A program made the position numbers and the translations under genes. Under the pieces are notes generated by a model. The model ran no database searches. It was not told the origin of the DNA and was given only the letters and a program-made list of their open reading frames with translations. From Methylotenera_A sp044228245 (GTDB lineage: Bacteria > Pseudomonadota > Gammaproteobacteria > Burkholderiales > Methylophilaceae), in the NCBI GenBank assembly GCA_044228245.1, contig JBGAVG010000006.1:62001-126000 (forward strand): a stretch of DNA of 64,000 bases, read 5' to 3'. Each line of letters begins with the position of its first letter. The first letter of the stretch is position 1. Below, one piece after another: positions 35,660 to 44,908 of the stretch.

Positions 35660-37690
35660 ATGAGCATCGAAACCTTACAAGCCAAAATCAGCGAATATCA
35701 GGAGTGGCGGACCCGCTTAATCAGAACCATCAGCGATTATCGCGACTGGCTGGCTGGGAGCAATCTGTCTGATGCTGTTCAGGAGTTGCGCCTGTACGAT
35801 ATACTGGAAACACTCAAGCGCGATCAGATCGTAATGGCGTTTCTGGCGGAATTCTCGCGCGGCAAAACAGAGACCATCAATGCACTTTTTTTTGCTGATT
35901 TTAACCAGCGCCTGCTGCCAAGCGAGCCCGGCCGCACCACCATGTGCCCGGCCGAGATTTTTTGGGACGCGCATGAAGAACCTTCGATCAAGCTTTTGCC
36001 TATCGAGACGCGCCTGAGTGACGATTCGATTACCTACCTTAAAACCATTCCCAGTGTCTGGAAGAAGTTCAGGCTGAATACTGATTCGCCAGAAGAAATG
36101 AAAGAAATCCTGCTCAAGCTGGCTGATCAGAAAGAAGTCTCGCAGCGTGAAGCGGAAAGATTGGGCTTATACAATCCGCAAGATATAGGCATGAGGCACG
36201 AGCTGGAAACGCAGGGCCTGCTCAAGATTCCCGTCTGGCGACATGCCATTATCAATTACCCGCATCCGCTCCTGAAAAGCGGCCTGGTTGTCATTGACAC
36301 GCCAGGGCTCAACACCCTGGGCGCAGAGCCTGAGCTCACGTTGAACATTATCCCCAATGCACACGCCATATTGTTCATGACCGCTACCGATACGGGCATC
36401 ACACAATCCGACATGCGAATCTGGAACGATTTTATTAAAGGCCGCGCTAAATATAAGCTGGTCCTGCTCAATAAGATTGACATGCTGTGGGACGACCTGA
36501 AGCCCAGGCAGGACGTAGCGAATGAAATTGAAAAACAGGTCAACATTACCGCGCATCAACTCGGCATCGCGCCAGAAAACGTATTTGCAATTTCCGCACA
36601 AAAAGCACTGGTCGCCAAGATCAAGAAAAACCAATCCTTACTGGAACAAAGCGGCATTACCGAATTGGAAAGCACGCTGGGCAATCAAATCATACAAGCC
36701 AAGCATGAAGTTTTAGGCAGAACAGTGGCCAGCGAATGCAGCGAAATGATTAAAGGCTCACGCAAAATAGTACAAAAGCGCCTGACCAGCTTGCGTGAAC
36801 AAGTCGTTGAATTGCGCGCGCTAAAAGGACAAACACTAGATGCCACCAAACATACGCTCGCCAGAGTGGTTGCCGACAGAAAGCGCTATGAGGCTTCCAT
36901 TCCCACATTTAATCAGGCCAATGACAAGATTACCCATATTGGAAAAAGATTATTGCGGCATTTAAGCCTTGCCTATCTGGATACTGCGCTGGCAGCAGGT
37001 CGCCAGGAAATGGGCGATAGCTGGACAACGGTTGGCCTGAACAAGGGAATGCGCAATCTGATGAAGCAGGCAAATGAGCTGGCCGAACATGTCTCCAATG
37101 AAAGCTATGACATTAAAAAGCTTGCCAGCAGCATCTACGAGGTTTTTCAGTCAAAACACGGCTTTGAATTGTTCGATCCGCCTGAGTTGGACATGTCGAA
37201 CTTTATCAACAATATGAAAGCGCTGGAAAAAATCACGGATGATTTTTGTACCGATCCGGTTAATGCCCTGCTCACCGAAAAACATTTCTTAATCCGCAAG
37301 TTTTTCCTGGGCTTAGGGACGCAGACACAAAAAATCTTCGAACAGGCTGAAAAGGACTGCGAACGCTGGATTCAAGACGTATTAGGCACACTGAAAGCAC
37401 ACATGGCGGAACATAAAGCCAGTCTGGACGAGCGTACCAAGAATTTAATGGAAGCCAGAGCGAGCGCGGAAGCGCTGGATAGCCGCTTGGCTATTGTAGA
37501 ACACGAATACGCCTTGATTGCCAAAGAGAGTCAGGCATTGGATATTATGCTGCTGCAATTGATGAAGGCGATGCAGCCTGCAATCAAGGCCAGGGCGGCA
37601 GCAATGAACAGCCTTGCAGACCTGGATAAAACCCTGAAATTACCCGAGATGCCTTTTCTGAATATGGCTGTGTCGGCACCTTCTGCTTAA
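35660..37690 (+). CDS. Bacterial dynamin-like GTPase
   Basis: A 676-residue dynamin-family protein. GTPase motifs: G1 AEFSRGKT (63-70; most relatives have G at the first position), G3 DTPGLN (213-218), G4 NKID (271-274). The rest is long helical and coiled-coil sequence, with heptad-rich segments at about 370-420 and 570-640 that suit a dynamin stalk. No transmembrane paddle is obvious. Such proteins remodel membranes or act in stress and phage tolerance. It stands alone between yggT and convergent rng. Confidence 0.82.
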   Translation: MSIETLQAKISEYQEWRTRLIRTISDYRDWLAGSNLSDAVQELRLYDILETLKRDQIVMAFLAEFSRGKTETINALFFADFNQRLLPSEPGRTTMCPAEIFWDAHEEPSIKLLPIETRLSDDSITYLKTIPSVWKKFRLNTDSPEEMKEILLKLADQKEVSQREAERLGLYNPQDIGMRHELETQGLLKIPVWRHAIINYPHPLLKSGLVVIDTPGLNTLGAEPELTLNIIPNAHAILFMTATDTGITQSDMRIWNDFIKGRAKYKLVLLNKIDMLWDDLKPRQDVANEIEKQVNITAHQLGIAPENVFAISAQKALVAKIKKNQSLLEQSGITELESTLGNQIIQAKHEVLGRTVASECSEMIKGSRKIVQKRLTSLREQVVELRALKGQTLDATKHTLARVVADRKRYEASIPTFNQANDKITHIGKRLLRHLSLAYLDTALAAGRQEMGDSWTTVGLNKGMRNLMKQANELAEHVSNESYDIKKLASSIYEVFQSKHGFELFDPPELDMSNFINNMKALEKITDDFCTDPVNALLTEKHFLIRKFFLGLGTQTQKIFEQAEKDCERWIQDVLGTLKAHMAEHKASLDERTKNLMEARASAEALDSRLAIVEHEYALIAKESQALDIMLLQLMKAMQPAIKARAAAMNSLADLDKTLKLPEMPFLNMAVSAPSA

Positions 37691-37709
37691 AAACTTAATC
37701 CAGGCAGTC

Positions 37710-39170
37710 TTATATCCAGACGATATCGAACGCTTCACGTGCATATTGGCTATCGGCCTGCAGCGTCACGCGCTTGTTAATAAAGTCGGATAGATTCGCC
37801 AGACTTTGCGATTCTTCATCCAGCAGCAAATCAATCACTTTAGTCGATGCGATCACTTTAAATTCCTTGGCATTAAACTGCTTGGATTCGCGCAATAGCT
37901 CGCGCATGATTTCATAGCAAATGGTCTGCGCGGTCTTATGTTCACCCCGTCCGTTACATACTTCACAAGGCTCACACAGCAGATGCGCCAGGCTCTCGCG
38001 GGTACGCTTGCGTGTCATTTCCACCAGGCCCAACGACGTAAAGCCGTTAATGCCGGTACGCGCCCGGTCCAGTTCCACGGCTTTTTTAAGCTCGGCCAGC
38101 ACGGTTTCGCGCTGCGCATCTTCATCCATATCGATAAAATCGATAATGATAATACCGCCCAGATTACGTAACCTGAGCTGGCGTGCGATGCACTGTGCCG
38201 CCTCCAGATTGGTTTTAAAAATCGTGTCCGATAAGTTCTTACCGCTGACAAAGCTGCCGGTATTGACATCCACAGTCGTGAGCGCCTCTGTCTGGTCGAA
38301 AATCAGATAGCCGCCAGAACTCAGTTCCACCTTGCGTGAAAGCGCGTTTTCAATCTCTTTTTCGATATTATAAAAGTCAAAAATCGGCCGTTCGCCCTGA
38401 TAGTGATACAAAGGTTTCACCGCTTTTGCTACGTACAATTCGGCAAATTCTTTTAACTGCTCATAGGTTGTTTTAGAATCCACGCGAATACTCACCGTTT
38501 GGTCATTTACCACGTCACGCAACATGCGTCTGGGCAAGCTTAAGTCATAAAACACCAGCGAGCGTTCTCCCGCATGCTGGCTATCCTGCTGAATCTTTGC
38601 CCAGACTTTTTGCAGGTATTCGATATCCGCCAGCAACTCAGCATCGCTGGCGGTTTCTGACATGGTGCGGATAATAAAACCGCCTGTTCTGTTCTCCGGC
38701 AGCAAGCCCAATAAGCGATTGCGTAAGCGTTCGCGCTCATCTTCATCTTCAATGCGCTGTGATACCCCGATATGGCTTTGATGCGGCAAAAATACCAGAA
38801 ACCGCCCGGCGATGCTGATTTCAGTCGTCAAGCGCGCGCCTTTAGTGCCGATGGGCTCTTTAATCACCTGCACAATAATCGATTGGCCTTCGTGCAGCAC
38901 CTCCTGAATTGGCCGGTCAACTTGCGGTTCGCCATCCACATGGCATTCCATAATATCAGCGGCATGCAGAAAAGCCGCGCGCTGCAGGCCAATCTCCACA
39001 AAAGCCGATTGCATGCCGGGCAGCACACGGCACACCGTGCCGCGATAAATATTACCGACAATGCCGAGCGATGAACTGCGCTCAATATGCAGCTCTTGCG
39101 CGACGCCATGTTCCATCACGGCGACCCGCGTTTCCTGCGGTGTGACATTGATTAAAATTTCCTGTCCCAA
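37710..39170 (-). CDS. rng: Ribonuclease G
   Basis: A 486-residue endonuclease for 16S rRNA 5' maturation and mRNA decay. An S1-like domain (about 35-125) is followed by the RNase E/G catalytic core with GGYLIFDQTEALTTVDVNTG, IIIIDFIDMD, and the zinc-link motif CEPCEVCNGRG. Length fits RNase G, not the longer RNase E. It starts 9 bases after maf, so the two are an operon. Confidence 0.93.
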   Translation of the reverse strand: MGQEILINVTPQETRVAVMEHGVAQELHIERSSSLGIVGNIYRGTVCRVLPGMQSAFVEIGLQRAAFLHAADIMECHVDGEPQVDRPIQEVLHEGQSIIVQVIKEPIGTKGARLTTEISIAGRFLVFLPHQSHIGVSQRIEDEDERERLRNRLLGLLPENRTGGFIIRTMSETASDAELLADIEYLQKVWAKIQQDSQHAGERSLVFYDLSLPRRMLRDVVNDQTVSIRVDSKTTYEQLKEFAELYVAKAVKPLYHYQGERPIFDFYNIEKEIENALSRKVELSSGGYLIFDQTEALTTVDVNTGSFVSGKNLSDTIFKTNLEAAQCIARQLRLRNLGGIIIIDFIDMDEDAQRETVLAELKKAVELDRARTGINGFTSLGLVEMTRKRTRESLAHLLCEPCEVCNGRGEHKTAQTICYEIMRELLRESKQFNAKEFKVIASTKVIDLLLDEESQSLANLSDFINKRVTLQADSQYAREAFDIVWI

Positions 39171-39179
39171 ATCCTGTTC

Positions 39180-39779
39180 CTAACTATAATCTTTTTTGAT
39201 CCTGCATATTCCATCTAAAAGCATGGCCGTTTCATGCACCGGCAAGCCCATCACACCAGTGTAACTACCCTCAATTCGCTTTATCCAATTGCCCGCCAAG
39301 CCTTGTATGGCATAGCTGCCGGCCTTATCCCGATGCTCGCCGGTGGCGATATAAGCCGCTATCATAGCATCGGTCAGCGGCATCATCTGCACCAACGTGG
39401 TATTTAGCACTTTATCGAGCCTGCCATTAAACGCCACCGCAACAGCCGTGTGCACCTCATGCGTATTGCCCGATAGTTTTTTAAGCATGTTAACCGCATC
39501 GGCATCATTGTCGGGCTTGCCCAATATTTCCATGCCCAGCGCCACCGTTGTGTCGGCCGCCAGAACGGGCAGATCCGCATGCTGTCCATACAGTTTCTTA
39601 AGTGTTGCCAGCGCTTTCTGCTCGGCAAGCCGCAGCACGTAATCGGCGGGCAATTCATTCACATAGGCCGTTTCATCAATATCGGCGGGCATCACCAGAC
39701 AATCCAGCCCCATTTGCTTCAGCAAAGCCACGCGCCTGGGACTTTGCGAAGCCAATATAACCCGCTCAATTTTACTCAT
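39180..39779 (-). CDS. Maf-family nucleoside triphosphate pyrophosphatase (YhdE-like)
   Basis: A 199-residue house-cleaning enzyme removing non-canonical nucleotides or dTTP/UTP. ILASQSPRRVALLKQMG and VLAADTTVAL hold the active-site residues. The conserved EGSYTGVMGLP segment near the C-terminus favours the YhdE type. It pairs with rng, as in many proteobacteria. Confidence 0.9.
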   Translation of the reverse strand: MSKIERVILASQSPRRVALLKQMGLDCLVMPADIDETAYVNELPADYVLRLAEQKALATLKKLYGQHADLPVLAADTTVALGMEILGKPDNDADAVNMLKKLSGNTHEVHTAVAVAFNGRLDKVLNTTLVQMMPLTDAMIAAYIATGEHRDKAGSYAIQGLAGNWIKRIEGSYTGVMGLPVHETAMLLDGICRIKKDYS

Positions 39780-39920
39780 GCTAACTGTAAGAAATCTTGG
39801 ACATTTGATTACTTTAATTTACTCTGCTGGTTTATCAAAACAAAACATTGTGTTACTGACATGTTTCCGCAACCGGCCAGTTAGCAGTAAAATGGCATTA
39901 TTAATTTAAAGAAACCTTTT

Positions 39921-40373
39921 GTGAAAAAACAACCCTGGAAACCTAACACCACCGTTGCGGCGATTATCGAGCAAAACGGCAAGTTCTTGCTGGTAGAAGA
40001 ACACACCGACCGCGGCAACCGGTTTAATCAGCCCGCAGGGCATCTGGAAGACGGTGAAACCTTGCTGCAGGCCGTGATTCGCGAAACCATGGAAGAATCG
40101 GCTTACGAGTTCACGCCCGAAGCATTGCTGGGCGTGTACCATTGGAAGCACCCGCACAACGATACCACTTATCTGCGTTTCGCCTTCATTGGCAAAGTAG
40201 GGGTAAATTACCCCATGCAGGAACTGGATGACGGCATTGTGCAGGCGGTCTGGATGGGGATAGACGAGATCCGCGATAAGGCAGGCCTGATGCGCAGCCC
40301 GCAAGTATTGACCTGCATTGAAGATTACTTAGCAGGAAAGCGCTATCCGCTGGAAGCGGTGACCCATCTATGA
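39921..40373 (+). CDS. nudJ: NudJ-type Nudix hydrolase
   Basis: A 150-residue Nudix enzyme starting at GTG. The Nudix box is GHLEDGETLLQAVIRETMEES, with the usual Gly after EE-S/T changed to Ala. In E. coli NudJ hydrolyses thiamine pyrophosphate intermediates and nucleoside triphosphates. It overlaps mnmA by 4 bases; the nudJ-mnmA link is conserved. Confidence 0.88.
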   Translation: MKKQPWKPNTTVAAIIEQNGKFLLVEEHTDRGNRFNQPAGHLEDGETLLQAVIRETMEESAYEFTPEALLGVYHWKHPHNDTTYLRFAFIGKVGVNYPMQELDDGIVQAVWMGIDEIRDKAGLMRSPQVLTCIEDYLAGKRYPLEAVTHL

Positions 40374-41464
40374 AAAAACAGCGTGTAGTGGTTGGATTAT
40401 CTGGCGGCGTAGATTCATCCGTCACCGCTATGCTGTTAAAGCAACAAGGCTACGATGTAGTCGGCCTTTTCATGAAAAACTGGGAGGACGACGATGACGA
40501 TGAATATTGCTCCAGCAAACAGGATTTAATTGATGCGGTTTCGGTGGCCGACAAACTCGGCATCGAGATCGAAGCGGTGAATTTCAGCAAAGAATACAAA
40601 GACCGCGTATTTGCCAATTTTTTGGAAGAATACCAGGCCGGCCGCACACCCAACCCGGATATTCTGTGCAATGCCGAGATTAAATTCAAAGCGTTTCTCG
40701 ACCATGCAATGAATTTAGGCGCAGATCTAATCGCCACCGGCCACTACGCGCAAGTGCGCGAGAATCCGCTGAGACCGGGGCAATATCAGTTAATGAAAGC
40801 TGATGACGGCAGCAAAGACCAAAGCTACTTTTTGTATCGTTTAAACCAGGCACAATTAAGCAAGACCTTGTTTCCTTTGGGAACATATCTCAAGCGCGAA
40901 GTGCGCGAAATGGCGCGCCAGGCGGGTTTGGTCAATGCCGAGAAAAAAGACTCAACCGGTATCTGCTTTATCGGCGAGCGGCCTTTTCAGGAATTTTTAC
41001 AGCGCTATCTACCGCGTCAGCCGGGCGATATTAAAACACCGGAAGGCAAACTGGTCGGCCATCATGACGGCTTGATGTATTACACGCTAGGCCAGCGCCA
41101 AGGCTTAAAAATCGGCGGCAGCCGCGAAAGCAATGGCGAACCGTGGTTTGTGGCTGCAAAAGACATGCAAAAAAACGAGCTGATTGTGGTGCAGGGGCAT
41201 GAGCATCCGCTGTTACTCAGCGATGGCCTGAAAGCCAGCCAGCTGCATTGGATCAGTGAAGAAGATCCAAAAACCAACTGGGTGTACGCTGCCAAAACCC
41301 GCTATCGCCAGCCCGATGCGCCTTGCGAGATAGATCGCATCAGCAAGGACGAAGTGGAAATTCGCTTTGGGCAAAAACAGTGGGCCATTACGCCCGGCCA
41401 ATCCGCCGTGGTCTATGAAAGCAATGTTTGCCTGGGCGGTGGCATCATCACCGCCGCAATCTAA
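40370..41464 (+). CDS. mnmA: tRNA-specific 2-thiouridylase MnmA
   Basis: A 364-residue enzyme that thiolates U34 of tRNA for Lys, Glu and Gln. VVGLSGGVDSSVTA is the PP-loop; NPDILCNAEIKFK carries the first catalytic Cys and STGICFIGER the second. Length is normal. It is coupled to nudJ. Confidence 0.95.
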   Translation: MKKQRVVVGLSGGVDSSVTAMLLKQQGYDVVGLFMKNWEDDDDDEYCSSKQDLIDAVSVADKLGIEIEAVNFSKEYKDRVFANFLEEYQAGRTPNPDILCNAEIKFKAFLDHAMNLGADLIATGHYAQVRENPLRPGQYQLMKADDGSKDQSYFLYRLNQAQLSKTLFPLGTYLKREVREMARQAGLVNAEKKDSTGICFIGERPFQEFLQRYLPRQPGDIKTPEGKLVGHHDGLMYYTLGQRQGLKIGGSRESNGEPWFVAAKDMQKNELIVVQGHEHPLLLSDGLKASQLHWISEEDPKTNWVYAAKTRYRQPDAPCEIDRISKDEVEIRFGQKQWAITPGQSAVVYESNVCLGGGIITAAI

Positions 41465-41621
41465 TCAAAATTTCGGTGGAATTATCGCCGCTGCCATTTA
41501 ATAATAAACCATCAAAACCATAGTCTAGGCATTATTTAGCCCTTTGTTTTCGAAATTCAATTCAGCCCTTAAGCACTAAAATCAACCCATTTAGATCATT
41601 AATTGGGTCAATGGAATTGAT

Positions 41622-41957
41622 ATGGCTTATGTCTTTAAGAATGCACAAGGCTGTGTTGTAGCAGCCAGCGCGTCAGAGAATCTCGGCGAGGGATGGGAAC
41701 ATGTTGAAGACCATGCCAAGGAGTATCTTGAGTTTTTAGAAAACGCACTGGCTGAAGGCGCGCCTTTTCGCGAGAGCGATATTCAACTGGCGCGCGTATT
41801 GGAAGACCTGATTTCCATGCTGATTGACCGCAACCTCATCCGGTTTACTGATTTCCCACCAGCTGCGCAAAAACGTTTAAACGACAGGCAGTCCATGCGC
41901 AAAAAAACTCAGCTTTCCAGACTTGTAGATGAAAGCCTGGATATCAGGTTTGGCTAG
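41622..41957 (+). CDS. Conserved small protein, often mislabelled tryptophan synthase beta-like
   Basis: A 111-residue acidic cytoplasmic protein, highly charged and helical from residue 25 on, with no signal. The central ESDIQLARVLEDLISMLIDRNLIRFTD segment resembles a small betaproteobacterial family that databases label tryptophan synthase beta subunit-like; it has none of that enzyme's motifs. It is a single gene 157 bases after mnmA. Confidence 0.7.
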   Translation: MAYVFKNAQGCVVAASASENLGEGWEHVEDHAKEYLEFLENALAEGAPFRESDIQLARVLEDLISMLIDRNLIRFTDFPPAAQKRLNDRQSMRKKTQLSRLVDESLDIRFG

Positions 41958-42037
41958 GCATATCTGCTAATCATAGCCATTCGGCGGATTACGTAAGCCA
42001 ACCCATCCTACCCAAGCCATTGCTGCAAATTATCTAA

Positions 42038-43063
42038 TCAATCGGCAGCCCGCCGTGAAACGCTGATTGCATAGGCAGCAGGGCGTGCCAGCAGTATCGG
42101 GTCATTCGAAGGTGAAATGCCATCCACAAGGCTAAGTGGATTGAAAGCCAGCTTTTTCTCAACTTCCTTGCTATCAGGCAAAACAGCTGTGAGGGTGAGA
42201 ATACCAACTTCGACCTGCTGCCGATCATCCGGCCACACGACAGTCGGATCATTAACCACATCATCCTTGTCTGCAAGCTGCACGGTAATGCGGAATTTCG
42301 CCTCGCCTTGCCCTTGCTGAAGTCTTGCCGTTAATTCTTCTGAGAGGTAGTTGGGAAACGCTGTGGCAACGCTAGCCTCATCCAGCACCCGATCGCCCGC
42401 CAGCGGGGTAATGCGGTAGCGGCCATAGCGGGATTCGCCTTTGGCATTAGTGAATTTGAAAGCGTTCACACCAAAAAAAGACTGCGTGGCGTAACTGGCA
42501 GGCGCCGGTTTAGGTGTTTTGACAAATGCTTTCGCAGCGGGGTGGGTTTCCAGAAACTGTTCAAGTGGTGTTGGCTTCGGAGAATCTGGCTTGGTTGCGG
42601 CGGCAGCATTCAAGAACTCAAGAAACACTTCAGGAGACGCAGCCGGAAAGCGATTGACAGAAAAGCTCACAATATCGGTAAATTTATCACCCGGCAGTTT
42701 GAAACGGATGGCAATGCCGCGCGGGTTGGCCTTTGGGCTGGTATCTGCGATGTTTGGAATGCCGGTCGCGTTTGAAAAGCGGACTACCACTTCACTCGGA
42801 GTCTTTTGCAAATGTGGTGCCTTGCTAATGTCAGCTGCGCTTGCTGAAGGTGCAAATGTGCCGCTGACAACAATGCCTTTGGCATGATTTGAACGGAACC
42901 CTTTATGCGGCCCGGCAGCAATTCTGGTTTGCGTGTCAACAATTCGTTCGACAACCGGTTTGGTGGTCTCTGCTGCAGTATTGACTTTAGGATGACTTGA
43001 GCAACCCACTATGAACAATGCCGAAATCATCTGAATCATAACGAGTTTGGGGATGTTTGACAT
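42038..43063 (-). CDS. Catalase-related haem peroxidase (SrpA-like), predicted lipoprotein
   Basis: A 341-residue protein with a lipoprotein signal (IVGC, Cys21). The catalase fold is reduced: distal His at residue 60 (SNHAKGIVVSGTF), VVRFSNATGIPN, and a C-terminal RPAAYAISVSRR whose Tyr331 is the likely haem ligand. SrpA-type proteins act as peroxidases rather than full catalases. Export to the envelope is unusual for cytosolic catalases but common in this group. No regulator is adjacent. Confidence 0.82.
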   Translation of the reverse strand: MSNIPKLVMIQMISALFIVGCSSHPKVNTAAETTKPVVERIVDTQTRIAAGPHKGFRSNHAKGIVVSGTFAPSASAADISKAPHLQKTPSEVVVRFSNATGIPNIADTSPKANPRGIAIRFKLPGDKFTDIVSFSVNRFPAASPEVFLEFLNAAAATKPDSPKPTPLEQFLETHPAAKAFVKTPKPAPASYATQSFFGVNAFKFTNAKGESRYGRYRITPLAGDRVLDEASVATAFPNYLSEELTARLQQGQGEAKFRITVQLADKDDVVNDPTVVWPDDRQQVEVGILTLTAVLPDSKEVEKKLAFNPLSLVDGISPSNDPILLARPAAYAISVSRRAAD

Positions 43064-43323
43064 GATTCAATTCTCCATATGGTGGCCATTGGGTAATGCC
43101 CATCATCTTGGCAATGCCGGGGGTTGTCAATAAGTAAGAACACGTATTGTTGTATCAAGACCTAATGCTAAAACACTTCTAGCTACCCATCTGCCTGCAT
43201 AAGGTAATAATTGAACAGCATTACGTCATATGGATGCAGGAAACCTCTAAAAATTTAGCTATTTTGTCAATTATTTTCAGTGCTGCCTAAATAATAAACA
43301 TTAAAACGGTGCTAAATAACTGA

Positions 43324-43935
43324 TTACCCCGCCACTGGCATCGTCTGTTTAAAGCTTGGACGCTTCACCAGCACACTATAATGCTTAGCCAGGTTTGGAA
43401 ATTTGTCTTGCCAGTTCAAATGCTTAAAGCGCAGATCGATATAACCCAGCGCACAGCCCACAGCGATATCCGCCAGACTGAATGTTTCGTTTACGCACCA
43501 TTTTTTCTTAATGATATCCAGATTAAGCACCCCCAGACCGCGCATCACTTTATCCATCTGCTTTTCAACAATGGCTTGTGATTGCTGCTCAACAGGTTTG
43601 CGCCCCTCCAGCATGGCAGCTACTGCCGCGTCGCAAATACCGTCTGCAAGCGCCTCCCAACGTCGTACTGCGGTTTTGGAGCCGTTATCATGCGGAATGA
43701 GATGTGCCAATGGCGTGCGGTTATCCAGATATTCCACAATCACGCGGGAATCATACAGGCTGTCACCGTCGTCCAAAATCAGCACAGGCACCTTGCCAAG
43801 CGGATTGTAGTTTTTAACCGGACAATCCGGGGCGCTTAAAACGACTTCCTGCAACTCCATCTCTACGTGCTTTTCAAGCGCGACAATGCGCACTTTGCGG
43901 GCGTAGGGGCTATTGATTGTATATAAAAGTTTCAT
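43324..43935 (-). CDS. Glutathione S-transferase family protein
   Basis: A 203-residue GST. The thioredoxin-like N-terminal domain starts MKLLYTINSPYARKVRI, so I use the ATG at 43935; a second ATG six codons upstream (43953) is in frame. DSRVIVEYLDNR is the glutathione-binding segment, and the helical C-terminal domain has FSLADIAVGCALGYID. Substrate unknown. Divergent from nadC. Confidence 0.85.
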   Translation of the reverse strand: MKLLYTINSPYARKVRIVALEKHVEMELQEVVLSAPDCPVKNYNPLGKVPVLILDDGDSLYDSRVIVEYLDNRTPLAHLIPHDNGSKTAVRRWEALADGICDAAVAAMLEGRKPVEQQSQAIVEKQMDKVMRGLGVLNLDIIKKKWCVNETFSLADIAVGCALGYIDLRFKHLNWQDKFPNLAKHYSVLVKRPSFKQTMPVAG

Positions 43936-43981
43936 AGTGTTGATATGCTTCATTGGATTTTAACTGCATTATAATGGAAAT

Positions 43982-44866
43982 ATGTCTTCACCTCTATTCA
44001 CACAACGATTTCCGCGCGGTTCGCAAGCTTTTGCCGATTTAGTTAACGACAGTGTTGCGCGGGCCTTGGCTGAAGATATCGGCACTGGCGACCTGACCGC
44101 CGCGCTGATACCCGCCGCCCAGCACGCCCAGGCCACAATTATTTCGCGCGAAGATGCTGTCATTTGCGGCATTGATTGGGTGAACGCCTGCTTTCATCAG
44201 CTGGATAATCATATAAAAATCAAATGGTTAGTCAATGAAGGCGAAAAAATATCTTCCAATCAACTGTTATGCGAAATTTCTGGCAATGCGCGGGCGCTGC
44301 TTTCAGCCGAGCGCTGCGCATTGAATTTTCTACAGACGCTATCTGCGGTGGCCACACATACGCGGCAGTTTGTACTGGCCGTTTCCGGCACCAAGGCACA
44401 GATTTTAGATACACGGAAAACCTTACCCGGCCTGCGTTTGGCGCAAAAATACGCAGTAACCGTGGGCGGCGGCTTTAATCAACGCCTGGCTCTGTATGAT
44501 GGCATCTTAATCAAGGAAAATCATATTGCCGCCGCAGGCAGTATCCATGCGGCTCTCCAGCATGCTTACGAATTAAATGAAAAATTATTGAACAAACACA
44601 TCAGCATTCAAATCGAAGTGGAAGATTTAAACGAACTTCAACAAGCTTTGGATGCAAGCGCAACCAGCATTCTGCTGGATAATTTTAGCCTCCACGACAT
44701 GAAAGAAGCTGTGCGCATCAATAACGGTCAAGCATTGCTTGAAGCTTCCGGTAACGTCGACATTAACTCGGTGCGCAGCATTGCACTTACCGGCGTTGAC
44801 CGCATTTCGGTTGGCGGCCTTACAAAAAATATCCGCGCCATTGATTTATCGTTACGAATCAAATAG
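43982..44866 (+). CDS. nadC: Nicotinate-nucleotide pyrophosphorylase
   Basis: A 294-residue phosphoribosyltransferase that makes nicotinate mononucleotide from quinolinate. EDIGTGDLTAALIP, ERCALNFLQTLS, DTRKTLPGLR, GGGFNQRLALYDGILIKENH and NVDINSVRSIALTGVD are the full set of motifs. nadE is elsewhere in the window, so both ends of NAD synthesis are present. Confidence 0.93.
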   Translation: MSSPLFTQRFPRGSQAFADLVNDSVARALAEDIGTGDLTAALIPAAQHAQATIISREDAVICGIDWVNACFHQLDNHIKIKWLVNEGEKISSNQLLCEISGNARALLSAERCALNFLQTLSAVATHTRQFVLAVSGTKAQILDTRKTLPGLRLAQKYAVTVGGGFNQRLALYDGILIKENHIAAAGSIHAALQHAYELNEKLLNKHISIQIEVEDLNELQQALDASATSILLDNFSLHDMKEAVRINNGQALLEASGNVDINSVRSIALTGVDRISVGGLTKNIRAIDLSLRIK

Positions 44867-44908
44867 CATGAGGCTAAATCTTACAATTTTAAACATTAAG
44901 TTCAACCC

